DNA of 33,357 bases from Gammaproteobacteria bacterium. Its GTDB lineage: Bacteria > Pseudomonadota > Gammaproteobacteria > DSM-16500. Under the pieces are notes generated by a model. The model was not told the origin of the DNA. It did not search any database and saw only the letters and a program-made list of their open reading frames with translations. Below are positions 6,906-15,511 of the stretch, one piece after another (the stretch's first letter is position 1; the number at the start of each line of letters is the position of its first letter). A program made the position numbers and the translations under genes. Location: assembly GCA_027459575.1 (NCBI GenBank), contig DAIDIB010000010.1, positions 1 to 33,357 of the forward strand, read 5' to 3'.

Positions 6906-8673
6906 AAGAGTAAATGGATGTTTAAAATTGTTAGCCGGATTTATCATAGGCTGCTTTGCCGCGTTTCTTGCCAGCTGCCATATTCAACACCCCACGCATA
7001 AAACGTCTATTCAGCAAAGTGAAAGTATCCTGGGACAAAGTATTCGACAAAACGAAAAACTGTCGGCCAAAGGATCCCGGCCACCAGCCAATCTAAATTC
7101 TGCCATGCTGCCATCGTTGTCGCATTATGTTAATCCTGTTAATCGAACGCAGGCACGTTTTGACATATCTGCCAATAAAATTCCCGCGCGTGAATTTTTT
7201 ATGAGTCTGGTTGCCGGTACAGACTATAACATGATAGTAAGCCCAAACATTTCCGGCAGCATTTCACTGGAACTCAAAAATGTGACTATCCGTCAAACGC
7301 TTGAAGCGGTGCGAGATGTTTATGGCTATGATTTTCGTCAAACCTCATATGGTTTTGAAGTAGCGCCACCACAATTACAAACTCGGCTATTTCATATTAA
7401 TTATCTCGACGTTGAACGCAGTGGCAAGTCTTATATTCAACTAACCACTGGCCAAGTCAGTAATGTGGTCGGTTCAACTACCGCGGGTGGGACACTAAAC
7501 ACACCTTATCCTGCCACGCCCTTACCGGGAAATGGCGCGCCAAATGGAACGGATACCATTAGCAGCATTGAAACAAAAAGCGAAATGAAGTTCTGGGAAC
7601 ACATCGAAAAAACAATTAATGGCATGATGGGTAAAGAAGACGGCCACGCTGTGACAGTTAACGCGCAGACAGGCATCATTTCCGTGCGCGGTTTCCCCGC
7701 AGAGTTGAATCAGGTAGCACGATACGTCAATAGTTTGCAGTCCAGTTTAAACCGGCAAGTCATATTGGAAGCTAAAATTCTCGAAGTCCAGTTGAATGAT
7801 GAGTATCAGGCAGGTGTGGACTGGAGTATTTTAGGTAACCCAGCAAATGACGCTGTTGATGCAAATGGCAACTTGATTGATAACAGTGCCGGCCTTGGTC
7901 AGGACGCTATCAAACAATTTGCTGATAGCAATCTGAAAGATTTTACCGGAATCTTTGCCTTCCGCGTAAAAGGTAACTTTAAAGTGTTGGTGCAGTTACT
8001 GCAAAGTCAGGGGAACGTGCAAGTATTATCAAGCCCACATATTTCAACGGTTAATAACCAAAAAGCGGTTATCAAAGTTGGACAGGATCAATTTTTTGTT
8101 ACCGGTGTGTCAACTTCCAACACTATCATTGGCACTAATACACTTCCTTCACAAAACGTCACGCTCACACCGTTTTTCTCTGGCGTCACGCTCGATGTCA
8201 CGCCTGAAATCAGCAGTGACGATACAGTCGTGCTGCATATTCACCCAAGTGTCAGCCTGGTACAAGAGCAAATAAAAGAAATTGGTTTGGGAACCAGCGC
8301 AACCGGTACGCCAAATAATCTAACTCTGCCACTTGCGCAAAGTACCATCCGTGAATCGGACAATATTGTGCGGGCTAAAAACGGTCAAACCGTCGTGATC
8401 GGAGGTTTGATGCAGAATAATACCGCTGAAACAGTTGTATCCACGCCATGGCTTGGAAAGCTGCCGTTTATTGGCTCCTTGTTCCGCCGCACCGTGCAAA
8501 ATTCAACCAAGTCCGAGCTGATTATTCTACTGCGACCTACTGTCGCAACAAATCGTAACTTTACGAATGAGATGAAAGAATCAAAGAGTCGTTTCCAGAA
8601 AATACAGCGTCCCTTCCATGAAGGCAGCTTGCCCAAAATATTTGGCAATGAAGCTGAATGCGTAGATGACTAA
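6898..8673 (+). CDS. mshL: MSHA pilus secretin MshL (outer-membrane lipoprotein)
   Basis: 591 aa. A lipoprotein signal peptide ends in the lipobox LASC (Cys27). An STN/secretin N0 domain follows (about 85-160, FDISANKIPAREFFMSL...RQTLEAVRDVYGYDF), then an N1-like domain with NSLQSSLNRQVILEAKILEVQL, and a C-terminal secretin barrel. The barrel contains VQVLSSPHISTVNNQKAVIKVG and the secretin signature GQTVVIGGLMQN, then TPWLGKLPFIGSLFRR, then a terminal ILLRPT. Length and domain order are normal for the family. It forms the outer-membrane gate through which the pilus exits. AAGGA-type ribosome binding site; overlaps mshK by 8 nt. Confidence 0.93.
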   Translation: MNERVNGCLKLLAGFIIGCFAAFLASCHIQHPTHKTSIQQSESILGQSIRQNEKLSAKGSRPPANLNSAMLPSLSHYVNPVNRTQARFDISANKIPAREFFMSLVAGTDYNMIVSPNISGSISLELKNVTIRQTLEAVRDVYGYDFRQTSYGFEVAPPQLQTRLFHINYLDVERSGKSYIQLTTGQVSNVVGSTTAGGTLNTPYPATPLPGNGAPNGTDTISSIETKSEMKFWEHIEKTINGMMGKEDGHAVTVNAQTGIISVRGFPAELNQVARYVNSLQSSLNRQVILEAKILEVQLNDEYQAGVDWSILGNPANDAVDANGNLIDNSAGLGQDAIKQFADSNLKDFTGIFAFRVKGNFKVLVQLLQSQGNVQVLSSPHISTVNNQKAVIKVGQDQFFVTGVSTSNTIIGTNTLPSQNVTLTPFFSGVTLDVTPEISSDDTVVLHIHPSVSLVQEQIKEIGLGTSATGTPNNLTLPLAQSTIRESDNIVRAKNGQTVVIGGLMQNNTAETVVSTPWLGKLPFIGSLFRRTVQNSTKSELIILLRPTVATNRNFTNEMKESKSRFQKIQRPFHEGSLPKIFGNEAECVDD

Positions 8674-8685
8674 AGGATAATCCGT

Positions 8686-9588
8686 ATGTACGAAAATTTT
8701 TTTCAGCTAACATCGATGCCTTTCAATCTGACGCCGAACCCTGTTTTTTTCTGTCAGCTCAAGGGGCATCAGGAAGCGCTTAATATCTTGCAGTTCTGCA
8801 TTAAAAGTGGCGAAGGTTTTATTAAAATCATCGGCGAAGTGGGTTCTGGAAAAACATTACTATGTCGTAAATTGCTGGAAAGCCTCGACGAACAGTATGT
8901 CACCGCCTACATCCCTAATCCTGATTTGTCCCCCATTGAAATGCGTAAAGCATTTGCACGTGAACTGGGGCTTGATCCCGCCGCCTGGCAAGATCAACAT
9001 GAGCTGTTAACCGCGATTTACCAACATTTAATTACGCTGCACGCCGCCGGAAAAAAAGTTATTTTGCTGATTGATGAGGCACAAGCGCTAAGTGACGAAA
9101 GCCTTGAGACGGTGCGCCTGCTCACTAATCTTGAAACTGAAAATTCCAAACTATTACAGGTTATATTGTTTGGGCAACCAGAGTTGAATGAGCGGCTTAA
9201 CAAGGCTCATTTACGTCAATTAAAACAACGCATCACCTTTTCCTATAATTTGCCATTAATGAATCGTGAAGATCTCGATATTTATTTGTTTCATCGCTTG
9301 CGCATTGCGGGCAGCGTCCAAAGTAACCTGTTTTCCAGGAAAGCACGCAACATATTGCATCAGGCAAGCAGTGGCATCCCGCGTATCGTCAACATCCTGT
9401 CGCACAAGGCTATGCTGGTGGCCTATGGTCGTGGCAATAAGCAGATTGACCATAAAATTATGCGTCTGGCGGTCAAGGACACGGACGTGGCTATTAAATT
9501 CAGGCGTTACTCGCAGTTAAAATATGCGGCTTATATACTTATCGGCGGTTTAGGATTAACCGCTGCCATTTTACTCTTGGGAAGTTGA
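8686..9588 (+). CDS. mshM: ExeA-like AAA+ ATPase MshM
   Basis: 300 aa. The opening YENFFQLTSMPFNLTPNPVFF is the ExeA/MshM N-terminal signature. Walker A is GEVGSGKT (about 51-58), Walker B is VILLIDEAQAL (about 125-135), and GIPRIVNILSHKAML is the sensor-2-like segment. A single C-terminal membrane helix (about 280-299) ends the protein. It lacks the peptidoglycan-binding domain present in ExeA itself. It starts 12 nt after mshL with an AAGGA ribosome binding site. Likely helps place or assemble the secretin. Confidence 0.9.
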   Translation: MYENFFQLTSMPFNLTPNPVFFCQLKGHQEALNILQFCIKSGEGFIKIIGEVGSGKTLLCRKLLESLDEQYVTAYIPNPDLSPIEMRKAFARELGLDPAAWQDQHELLTAIYQHLITLHAAGKKVILLIDEAQALSDESLETVRLLTNLETENSKLLQVILFGQPELNERLNKAHLRQLKQRITFSYNLPLMNREDLDIYLFHRLRIAGSVQSNLFSRKARNILHQASSGIPRIVNILSHKAMLVAYGRGNKQIDHKIMRLAVKDTDVAIKFRRYSQLKYAAYILIGGLGLTAAILLLGS

Positions 9589-9593
9589 GTGCA

Positions 9594-10844
9594 ATGAGTC
9601 TAATCAATCAAATGCTCAAAGACTTGGAAAAGCGTAAAGACCGGGAACAAACCATAACCTCCATTCCCATCATCCAGACTTTTGATTCTGATCATATATC
9701 ATCCCGCTCGAAAATTATCACTGGGGTTATTATTGCCTCTTTATTGCTAGTCTTGATCTCTTTCGTTCAGTCGTTTTTTACTAGCAAACATCAGAGCATA
9801 CAAACCATACAAAAAGATAAACCCGCGCTTGTCACGCAAAATGTCGCGCCAATGATAGATAACTCCTTGCTTACGCCAGTTAATATTACCGGCATTACGG
9901 TGCAAACCAGAGAAAATATAACTGAAATAACCTTTATGCTGAATCATCCCGCGCTTTATGAATTAACCAGCAACAATATGCAAAATCAACTGGTTCTTAC
10001 TATTGAAAAGTCGCAATTACTGACAGAAATTCCGCCCGCGCATTTTATGAATGACGCTATTCAATCACTAAACGCCAGCGAAATGAATGGCGATATGCGC
10101 TTCAATCTGACACTTAATGCCAATGCGGCGCTAAAATATGTCAACCTGAATACTGACAATAAAAATCCCGAACTTGTCATTGCGATTGAAAATCGCGCTG
10201 CTGACACGCACAACATATCGATACAACACAACGCGGCGATTAAAACGCCCGCCGCACAAAGTTTGCTATTACAGAAATACCAAATCGCGCTTGAGGAAGC
10301 TAAACTTGGCAAGCTACAACAGGCCATTTCTAATCTTTCCGCTTTGCTTGAAGTGGATCCCGAATATCAAGATGCCCGCACAACCTTAGCCGCTTTGCTC
10401 ATAGACAAAGGCAACACGCCGCAAGCAACCAGGATTGTTAATGATGGGTTAAATATTTTTCCGGATTATGCGCCATTTGTTGAGCTAAAAGCCAGATTGC
10501 TGACGCATGATGGCAAAATCCAGCAAGCCTTGAATTTATTACAAAGCGCTGTACCACCTATCTCGGAAAATCCGGACTATCACGCACTCATCGCTGCCTT
10601 GTATGAACGCAGCAATAAAGATTTATTCGCGGTTCGCACTTATCAAAAATTGCTGGCGATTGACCCTCATAATGGCAGCTGGTGGTTTGGCCTTGCTGTC
10701 TCTTACGACAAATTAGGTAAAACGCGCGATGCCGCCACTGCTTATGAACGTGCCCAGTCGGAAGGTCATTTAAACACTGCTTCGCTTGCTTATCTGCAAA
10801 AGCGACTTGAATCGTTGCAGGAGGCACAAAATGATAAAACCTAG
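9594..10844 (+). CDS. mshN: MSHA biogenesis protein MshN (TPR protein)
   Basis: 416 aa from ATG 9594, giving MSLINQMLKDLEKRK, the conserved MshN opening. A TTG at 9585 adds three residues but is less likely. A membrane helix (about 39-60) is followed by a periplasmic beta-rich AMIN-like region (ITGITVQTRENITEITFMLNHPALYEL). Tetratricopeptide repeats cover about residues 220-410 (YQIALEEAKLGKLQQAISNLSALLEVDP and later units). It nearly abuts mshM, and its 3' end overlaps mshE by 14 nt. TPR scaffolds of this kind are thought to link inner- and outer-membrane parts of the machine. Confidence 0.87.
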   Translation: MSLINQMLKDLEKRKDREQTITSIPIIQTFDSDHISSRSKIITGVIIASLLLVLISFVQSFFTSKHQSIQTIQKDKPALVTQNVAPMIDNSLLTPVNITGITVQTRENITEITFMLNHPALYELTSNNMQNQLVLTIEKSQLLTEIPPAHFMNDAIQSLNASEMNGDMRFNLTLNANAALKYVNLNTDNKNPELVIAIENRAADTHNISIQHNAAIKTPAAQSLLLQKYQIALEEAKLGKLQQAISNLSALLEVDPEYQDARTTLAALLIDKGNTPQATRIVNDGLNIFPDYAPFVELKARLLTHDGKIQQALNLLQSAVPPISENPDYHALIAALYERSNKDLFAVRTYQKLLAIDPHNGSWWFGLAVSYDKLGKTRDAATAYERAQSEGHLNTASLAYLQKRLESLQEAQNDKT

Positions 10845-12528
10845 AAAGACGTATATCGCGGAAATGCTGCTTGGTAAAAATCTTATTACCCGGGAGCAAT
10901 TAGACAAGGCAATGGAAGAGCAAAAGAAATCTGACAAAAAAATCGGTCAGATTCTGATTGATCTCGGCTACATTGATGAAACCAAATTGTTGCATCTCGT
11001 TGCCGAACAACTGCACATTCCTTATATTGATGTAAAAAATTATCCTTTGGATCCCGCGATAGTAAAGGTTCTACCGGAATTTTACGCGCGGCACTATCGC
11101 GCAATTGTCTTAAAACACGACGAAAATAGTTATCTGGTAGGCATGGCCGATCCGCAAGATCTGTTTGCTCACGATGAAATACAACGTCAGCTTAATAGTA
11201 ATTTTTCGCTGGCTTTGATTCGCGAAGAAGATCTAGTCGACGTGCTTGACGCCATTTACCGACGCGCCGATGAAATTTCTCATTTTGCCGAGACGCTTTC
11301 GGCGCAAATGAAACCTGATGCCCAGGATATTTTTGCCAACATTCAAGACTTGAACGCCGCTGATATTCCTGTCGTCAATCTCATTCGCTCTATTTTTGAA
11401 GACGCCGTGCAAGTCGGCGCTTCCGATATTCACATTGAACCAGACAAGAGTGTCATGCATATCCGCTTGCGAGTAGACGGCGTGTTGCAGGAACAAACGC
11501 TTGAAGATAAAAACATCAGTCAACCGCTGGTGCAACGTATCAAGTTAATTTCTGGCTTAAATATCGCTGAAAAGCGACTGCCACAAGATGGTCGATTTAC
11601 CATTACTGTCAAAGGTAAAACGTTTGATATTCGTGTTTCAACTCTCCCTACGCAATATGGTGAGTCACTGGTGATGCGTTTGCTCAACCAGTCAGATGCG
11701 TTATTACAATTAGATCAAGTAGGCATGCCTGAAAAAATTCTGGATTATTATAAACATGCAATTACGAGCTCCTACGGCTTGATCTTGTTTGTGGGCCCGA
11801 CTGGTTCGGGTAAATCAACCACTTTATACTCTACTTTAAACACTATCAACTCACCCGACGATAAAATTATTACGGTTGAAGACCCAGTAGAATACCGGCT
11901 GCCTCGTATTAACCAGGTACAAGTGAATCCGACCATCGGACTCACTTTCGCTTCCATTTTGCGTTCTATTTTACGCCAGGATCCGGACATCATTATGATC
12001 GGTGAAATGCGTGACCAAGAAACCATGGAAATCGCGTTACGAGCCGCCATGACCGGTCATTTGGTGTTTGCTACCTTGCATACAAATGACACCATCAGCG
12101 CCGCGACGCGTTTACTCGATATGGGCGCGAAAGGCTATCTGGCAGCCAGTGTGTTGCGTGTCATCGTCGCGCAGCGTCTGGTGCGCGAAATTTGCGACAA
12201 ATGCATTACCGACGACCCACTCACTGAAGCTGAGCGCATCTGGCTTAAATCGTTTGGTAAACATGAATTTGCCGATGTTATGTTCAAGCATGGCAAAGGT
12301 TGCTCTCACTGCCATCATACAGGTTATCGAGGGCGTCATGGTGTGTTTGAACTGCTACCCATCAGTGAGGAATTAGCTGATGCCATGCGCGTAAACAATT
12401 CGAGTCTGTTCCATCATCTTGCCAGCAAACAACCTTTATATCGACCACTGGTACTTGCGGGTCTGGATTTGGCCGCGACAGGCATTACCACAGTACAGGA
12501 AGTCATTCGCATGACGGGTGAGATTTAA
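10831..12528 (+). CDS. mshE: MSHA pilus extension ATPase MshE (GspE family)
   Basis: 565 aa from ATG 10831, preceded by a strong GGAGG. An earlier TTG is a frame extension only. Domains: MshEN N-terminal cyclic-di-GMP module (about 1-150) and GspE/PilB ATPase (about 170-560). The ATPase has Walker A GPTGSGKST (about 323-331), a Walker B region DPDIIMIGEMRD, ATLHTND (His box), and a zinc tetracysteine (CDKC at about 454, CSHC at about 491). Of the two 24-residue MshEN motifs, the second (KIGQILIDLGYI...AEQ) is close to consensus. The first (YIAEMLLGKNLI...EEQ) lacks the leading Arg and both glycines. ATP-driven polymerisation should therefore be intact, while cyclic-di-GMP control may be altered. 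Confidence 0.92.
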   Translation: MIKPRKTYIAEMLLGKNLITREQLDKAMEEQKKSDKKIGQILIDLGYIDETKLLHLVAEQLHIPYIDVKNYPLDPAIVKVLPEFYARHYRAIVLKHDENSYLVGMADPQDLFAHDEIQRQLNSNFSLALIREEDLVDVLDAIYRRADEISHFAETLSAQMKPDAQDIFANIQDLNAADIPVVNLIRSIFEDAVQVGASDIHIEPDKSVMHIRLRVDGVLQEQTLEDKNISQPLVQRIKLISGLNIAEKRLPQDGRFTITVKGKTFDIRVSTLPTQYGESLVMRLLNQSDALLQLDQVGMPEKILDYYKHAITSSYGLILFVGPTGSGKSTTLYSTLNTINSPDDKIITVEDPVEYRLPRINQVQVNPTIGLTFASILRSILRQDPDIIMIGEMRDQETMEIALRAAMTGHLVFATLHTNDTISAATRLLDMGAKGYLAASVLRVIVAQRLVREICDKCITDDPLTEAERIWLKSFGKHEFADVMFKHGKGCSHCHHTGYRGRHGVFELLPISEELADAMRVNNSSLFHHLASKQPLYRPLVLAGLDLAATGITTVQEVIRMTGEI

Positions 12529-12530
12529 TC

Positions 12531-13751
12531 ATGCAGCATTATTCTTATCGCGGCAGGGATAAGGAAGGCCGCCTTAAAATTGGCGAGCGCATCAGCGAAT
12601 CTCCTGATAATCTCAGCGCCGCGCTGATTAAAGAAGGCATCACGCCAGTCAGCATCGAATTAATAAAAACTCGCACGGGCTTCTGGAGCAGCCTTTCTGA
12701 TCGCCTGCTTGGCGAGCAAGCCAAACTAGATGAACTTTCCATTTTTTCTCGTCAAATGCAATTACTAAATAAAGCCGGTGTGCCTATTGTTTCGGCGCTG
12801 CATCAACTGGCTGCCAATACTCGCAGTCGACAATTTGCCTTGGCACTGGATGGTGTGGCGGATAATCTGGCAAAAGGCACTAGCATGGCATCATCCATGC
12901 GTTTATATCCCAATATTTTTTCAACACTGATGGTTAACATTGTAGACATTGGTGAAACAACTGGTCATTTAAGCGAAGCGTTTGGGTATTTGTATGAATA
13001 TCTGGAATTTGAATCTTCCAGCATTAAGCAATTCAAAACCGCGTTTCGCTACCCCATGTTTGTGCTTATCTCGATTTTTGTTGCTATTGCCATTTTAAAT
13101 ATTTTTGTCATACCGACGTTTGCAAAATTTTATTCTGGACTCAATGTTGAGCTGCCGTGGCAAACACGTTTTATTATTGACGTTTCCAGTGTGGTTGTTA
13201 ATTATGGTTATTTGATACTTGCCGGATTAATAATAGGCGTCATTTGGTTATATAAATATATTCACACGCCTAATGGCAAATATAAGTGGGACAAGCTGCA
13301 ATTGCGCATCCCGATTTTTGGCAAATTACTAAAACGCATCATCATCATCCGTTTTTGTCAATCTTTGGAGATCGTGCTTAAATCCGGTATTGCGGTCAAT
13401 CAGGGACTGGCGCTAGTTTCAAACACTATTACCAATGCCTATATCAATCGTCAGATTCTGGATATGCAAGCTTCTATCGAGCGGGGTGTGTCATTTACGA
13501 ATGCTATTAGCAAAATAGAACTTTTTAGTCCTCTGGAAATTCAGATTCTGGCTGTCGGCGAGAAAAATGGTGAGTTATCTCCGGCCCTGGACTTTATCTC
13601 CAAGTTCTATAACCAGGAAATTCAATATGACTTAAAACGTCTAAGTGACATGATTGGCCCCATCATGCTCGCGGCCATAGCGGTTTTGGTATTAATTATT
13701 GCTTTGGGTGTTTATTTACCAATATGGAATATGATAAATTTAAAGCATTAG
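12531..13751 (+). CDS. mshG: MSHA inner-membrane platform protein MshG (GspF/PilC family)
   Basis: 406 aa. It contains two GspF domains, each beginning with a phenylalanine-led helical bundle: FSRQMQLLNKAGVPIVSALHQLA near 65-90 and RFCQSLEIVLKSGIAVNQGLAL near 270-295. Three membrane helices lie at about 175-195, 225-243 and 380-401. The VGEKNGELSPALDFISKFYNQEI stretch is characteristic of the family. It starts 2 nt after mshE. It is the rotor/platform through which MshE drives pilin insertion. No mshF or mshB follows; the major pilin comes next. Confidence 0.92.
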   Translation: MQHYSYRGRDKEGRLKIGERISESPDNLSAALIKEGITPVSIELIKTRTGFWSSLSDRLLGEQAKLDELSIFSRQMQLLNKAGVPIVSALHQLAANTRSRQFALALDGVADNLAKGTSMASSMRLYPNIFSTLMVNIVDIGETTGHLSEAFGYLYEYLEFESSSIKQFKTAFRYPMFVLISIFVAIAILNIFVIPTFAKFYSGLNVELPWQTRFIIDVSSVVVNYGYLILAGLIIGVIWLYKYIHTPNGKYKWDKLQLRIPIFGKLLKRIIIIRFCQSLEIVLKSGIAVNQGLALVSNTITNAYINRQILDMQASIERGVSFTNAISKIELFSPLEIQILAVGEKNGELSPALDFISKFYNQEIQYDLKRLSDMIGPIMLAAIAVLVLIIALGVYLPIWNMINLKH

Positions 13752-13773
13752 CTTTTAACAGGGAAGTAATAAC

Positions 13774-14148
13774 ATGAAGTCTAGTTACCGTTCGCAGGGT
13801 TTCACGTTAATTGAATTAGTCATCGTCATAGCCATTATTGGTATTCTGGCGGCTGTCGCTATTCCAAACTACATTAATATTTCTGGTAATGCTCAAATTG
13901 CCGCCACCAATGCTATTGCTGGCGCATTGTCTGCCGCTAATGCCAGTAACTATGCTGCTCGTAACCTAAGTAATACTTTTGGGGTGGCAGTAGCTAATTG
14001 CACGGATGTTGCCAGCACGTTACAGGGAGGCTTGCCCACTGGCTACACTATCACTGCTGCAACGATAGCAGTGGGCGCATCAGTAAGCTGCACTTTGACT
14101 GGGCCAAGCTCGTCGACGGCTGTCTTTACTGCAACCGGGATAACCTAA
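13774..14148 (+). CDS. mshA: Major type IV pilin, MshA-like, copy 1
   Basis: 124 aa. The 9-residue leader ends in Gly, then FTLIELVIVIAIIGILAAVAIP: canonical type IVa prepilin with Glu5. The helix spans about 10-38 and continues as an amphipathic segment (TNAIAGALSAANASNYAARN). The small globular domain has two cysteines (NCTD and SCTL) spaced for a disulfide loop, and a Ser/Thr-rich end. Ribosome binding site AGGGAAG. It sits 22 nt after mshG, the usual place for the pilin at the end of the assembly block. It is shorter than the Vibrio MshA pilin (about 170-180 aa). Confidence 0.9.
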   Translation: MKSSYRSQGFTLIELVIVIAIIGILAAVAIPNYINISGNAQIAATNAIAGALSAANASNYAARNLSNTFGVAVANCTDVASTLQGGLPTGYTITAATIAVGASVSCTLTGPSSSTAVFTATGIT

Positions 14149-14158
14149 AAGGTAATTT

Positions 14159-14533
14159 ATGTCATCTAAATCAAAACAAAGCGGCTTTACCTTAATAGAG
14201 TTGGTTATCACAATCGCTATTATTGGTATCTTGGCGGCTGTCGCTATTCCAAAATTTATTAACTTATCTAGCACCGCGCAGACTAATACAACCAATGCCA
14301 TCGCTGGCGCGCTTTCCGCAGCTAATGCAAGCAACTACGCTGCACGCAAACTCAGCTCCAGTCTGGGTGTGGCAGTAGCAAACTGTACCGACGTCGCGAG
14401 TACTTTACAAAGTGGGTTACCCACGGGTTATACCATTACCGCTGCAACGGTGGCGGTGGATGCGACTGTCACTTGCACCTTGACAGGGCCAAGCTCCTCG
14501 ACAGCGACATTTACCGCGACGGGGATAACTTAA
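14159..14533 (+). CDS. mshA: Major type IV pilin, MshA-like, copy 2
   Basis: 124 aa, a tandem paralogue of the preceding pilin: by hand count 99 of 124 residues are identical with no gaps. Substitutions cluster in the leader, just after the hydrophobic helix (residues about 32-44) and around the second half of the Cys loop. The helix, ALSAANASNYAAR and both cysteines are unchanged. At nucleotide level many synonymous third-position changes are visible, so the duplication is not recent and both copies have been kept under protein-level constraint. AAGGT ribosome binding site; 10-nt gap to copy 1. Last gene of the operon. Confidence 0.9.
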   Translation: MSSKSKQSGFTLIELVITIAIIGILAAVAIPKFINLSSTAQTNTTNAIAGALSAANASNYAARKLSSSLGVAVANCTDVASTLQSGLPTGYTITAATVAVDATVTCTLTGPSSSTATFTATGIT

Positions 14534-14581
14534 TAGCTAGCCGTGTAAGAGATATGAGACTCACTCAACCTAATTGTTAAC

Positions 14582-14660
14582 GGTAACCACGGACCGGTAG
14601 ATCTGTTTTTTTCTCGCTGCGCTGCGAAAAAGAAACAGAATCTCCCGGTCCGCCGTTCAA
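14582..14660. repeat. 80-bp palindromic element, copy 1
   Basis: Starts GGTAACCAC and ends CCGCCGTTCAA. The interior is a long imperfect hairpin: GGACCGG...CCGGTCC outer arms, AGATCTGTTT against AAACAGAATCT, and a TCGCTGCGCTGCGA apex. A nearly identical copy is at 17,530. It lies 49 nt after the last pilin gene and may act as its transcript end, though there is no classical T-tract after the stem. Together with the small hairpin at 14,704 it fills the gap between the pilus operon and the converging CADD-like gene. Confidence 0.7.
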
Positions 14661-14703
14661 ATCCTGTTAATTACGTAGATGTGATTGGTGTAGCGCGTAG
14701 CGC

Positions 14704-14722
14704 GGACATGTTTTGTATGTCC
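14704..14722. repeat. GGACAT/ATGTCC hairpin
   Basis: Inverted repeat GGACAT...ATGTCC with a T-rich loop, followed by CGGGG. It is a variant of the AGCCCGGACAT hairpin at 17,476, which also lies next to a copy of the 80-bp palindromic element. It may form the bidirectional end between the converging pilin and CADD-like genes. Confidence 0.5.
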
Positions 14723-14739
14723 GGGGAAATGCTGCTCAA

Positions 14740-15432
14740 TCAACAGTAAATCTCTTCGCAATTAATTCCACCCAAATGACACATCCCATCCAAAAACTTC
14801 CACTGTGCCGCCGCGGCGCGCTCAGTCGCTTTTGCAGCTGCTTCTGGCTCAACATATTTCTCGATTAACTCTGCCACTTTACGTGAATGCTCCACATCAT
14901 AAGTCTGATGCGCGGTGAAAAATGCTAGTGTCGCTTCATCGGAAATACCATAAAACTTTTTCAGCCCTTCAATTTTAGAGGCTGATACCCCTGGCACTTG
15001 TGATTCGTACGCATAAAGCGCGCATAGACCATCACGCCAGTCTTGTTCCGCTAACTGATCAAATGTATCGACCAGCGCTTTGGTTTCATCAAGCAGCACT
15101 TCTTTATGCACTGCGTCACGCGAAATGCCTAAACCTTCCGCGAATTGCATCCATAAAGCAGGGTGATCTGTGCCATGCAATTCTTCGTCCGCCAGATTTT
15201 CCAACAACACCTTACGCACATTAATGGGATATTGAAAATCATCACTTCTGCGGCATTTGGCATAAGCTGTTGCAATGAAACAGGGAAATGAACTGACTTG
15301 ATGATAATACTGCGCTGCGTAACGCTGCAGAATATCACGGCTTAACTCACCCGCCGACCAGGCCTGGTAAAAGGTATGTTTTAACAAATCATATTTGGCG
15401 ATAATGTCGTTTAAACGAGTGATGAGTTGCAT
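14740..15432 (-). CDS. CADD/NE1434-type p-aminobenzoate synthase (PqqC-like fold)
   Basis: 230 aa, a TenA/PqqC-like helical bundle. The match to Chlamydia CADD is in residue spacing: Glu83-x6-His90; Tyr142-Glu143 with Lys153 ten residues later; and His175-x3-Asp179-x2-His182. These reproduce the dinuclear-metal ligands and the lysine reported for CADD (E81/H88/E142/H174/D178/H181 and K152). Tyr22 and Tyr38 match the tyrosines proposed as the self-sacrificed substrate. Proteins of this family supply p-aminobenzoate for folate without PabABC by consuming a residue of their own chain. The C-terminal tail (Ala-rich, then CHLGGINCEEIYC) is cysteine-rich and outside the conserved core. AGGAG ribosome binding site 8 nt upstream. 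I see no folate genes nearby. Confidence 0.85.
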   Translation of the reverse strand: MQLITRLNDIIAKYDLLKHTFYQAWSAGELSRDILQRYAAQYYHQVSSFPCFIATAYAKCRRSDDFQYPINVRKVLLENLADEELHGTDHPALWMQFAEGLGISRDAVHKEVLLDETKALVDTFDQLAEQDWRDGLCALYAYESQVPGVSASKIEGLKKFYGISDEATLAFFTAHQTYDVEHSRKVAELIEKYVEPEAAAKATERAAAAQWKFLDGMCHLGGINCEEIYC

Positions 15433-15467
15433 GTAAAGCGCTCCTGTTAGCGGTAGATAATGGGTGA

Positions 15468-15495
15468 ATTATGAAGGCACGGCTAATGCAGTCAA
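15468..15495 (-). promoter_or_regulatory. Sigma-70 promoter of the CADD-like gene
   Basis: Minus-strand TTGACT (15490-15495) and CATAAT (15468-15473) separated by 16 nt, about 35 nt upstream of the ATG at 15432. AGGAG (15441-15445) is the ribosome binding site. Confidence 0.6.
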
Positions 15496-15511
15496 GCTTT
15501 AGTTCTTTCTT

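Noticed and set aside
10786-10830. Longer MshE starting inside mshN
   Set aside because: It starts with TTG and lacks a ribosome binding site. ATG 10,831 follows a strong GGAGG and matches the MshEN start.
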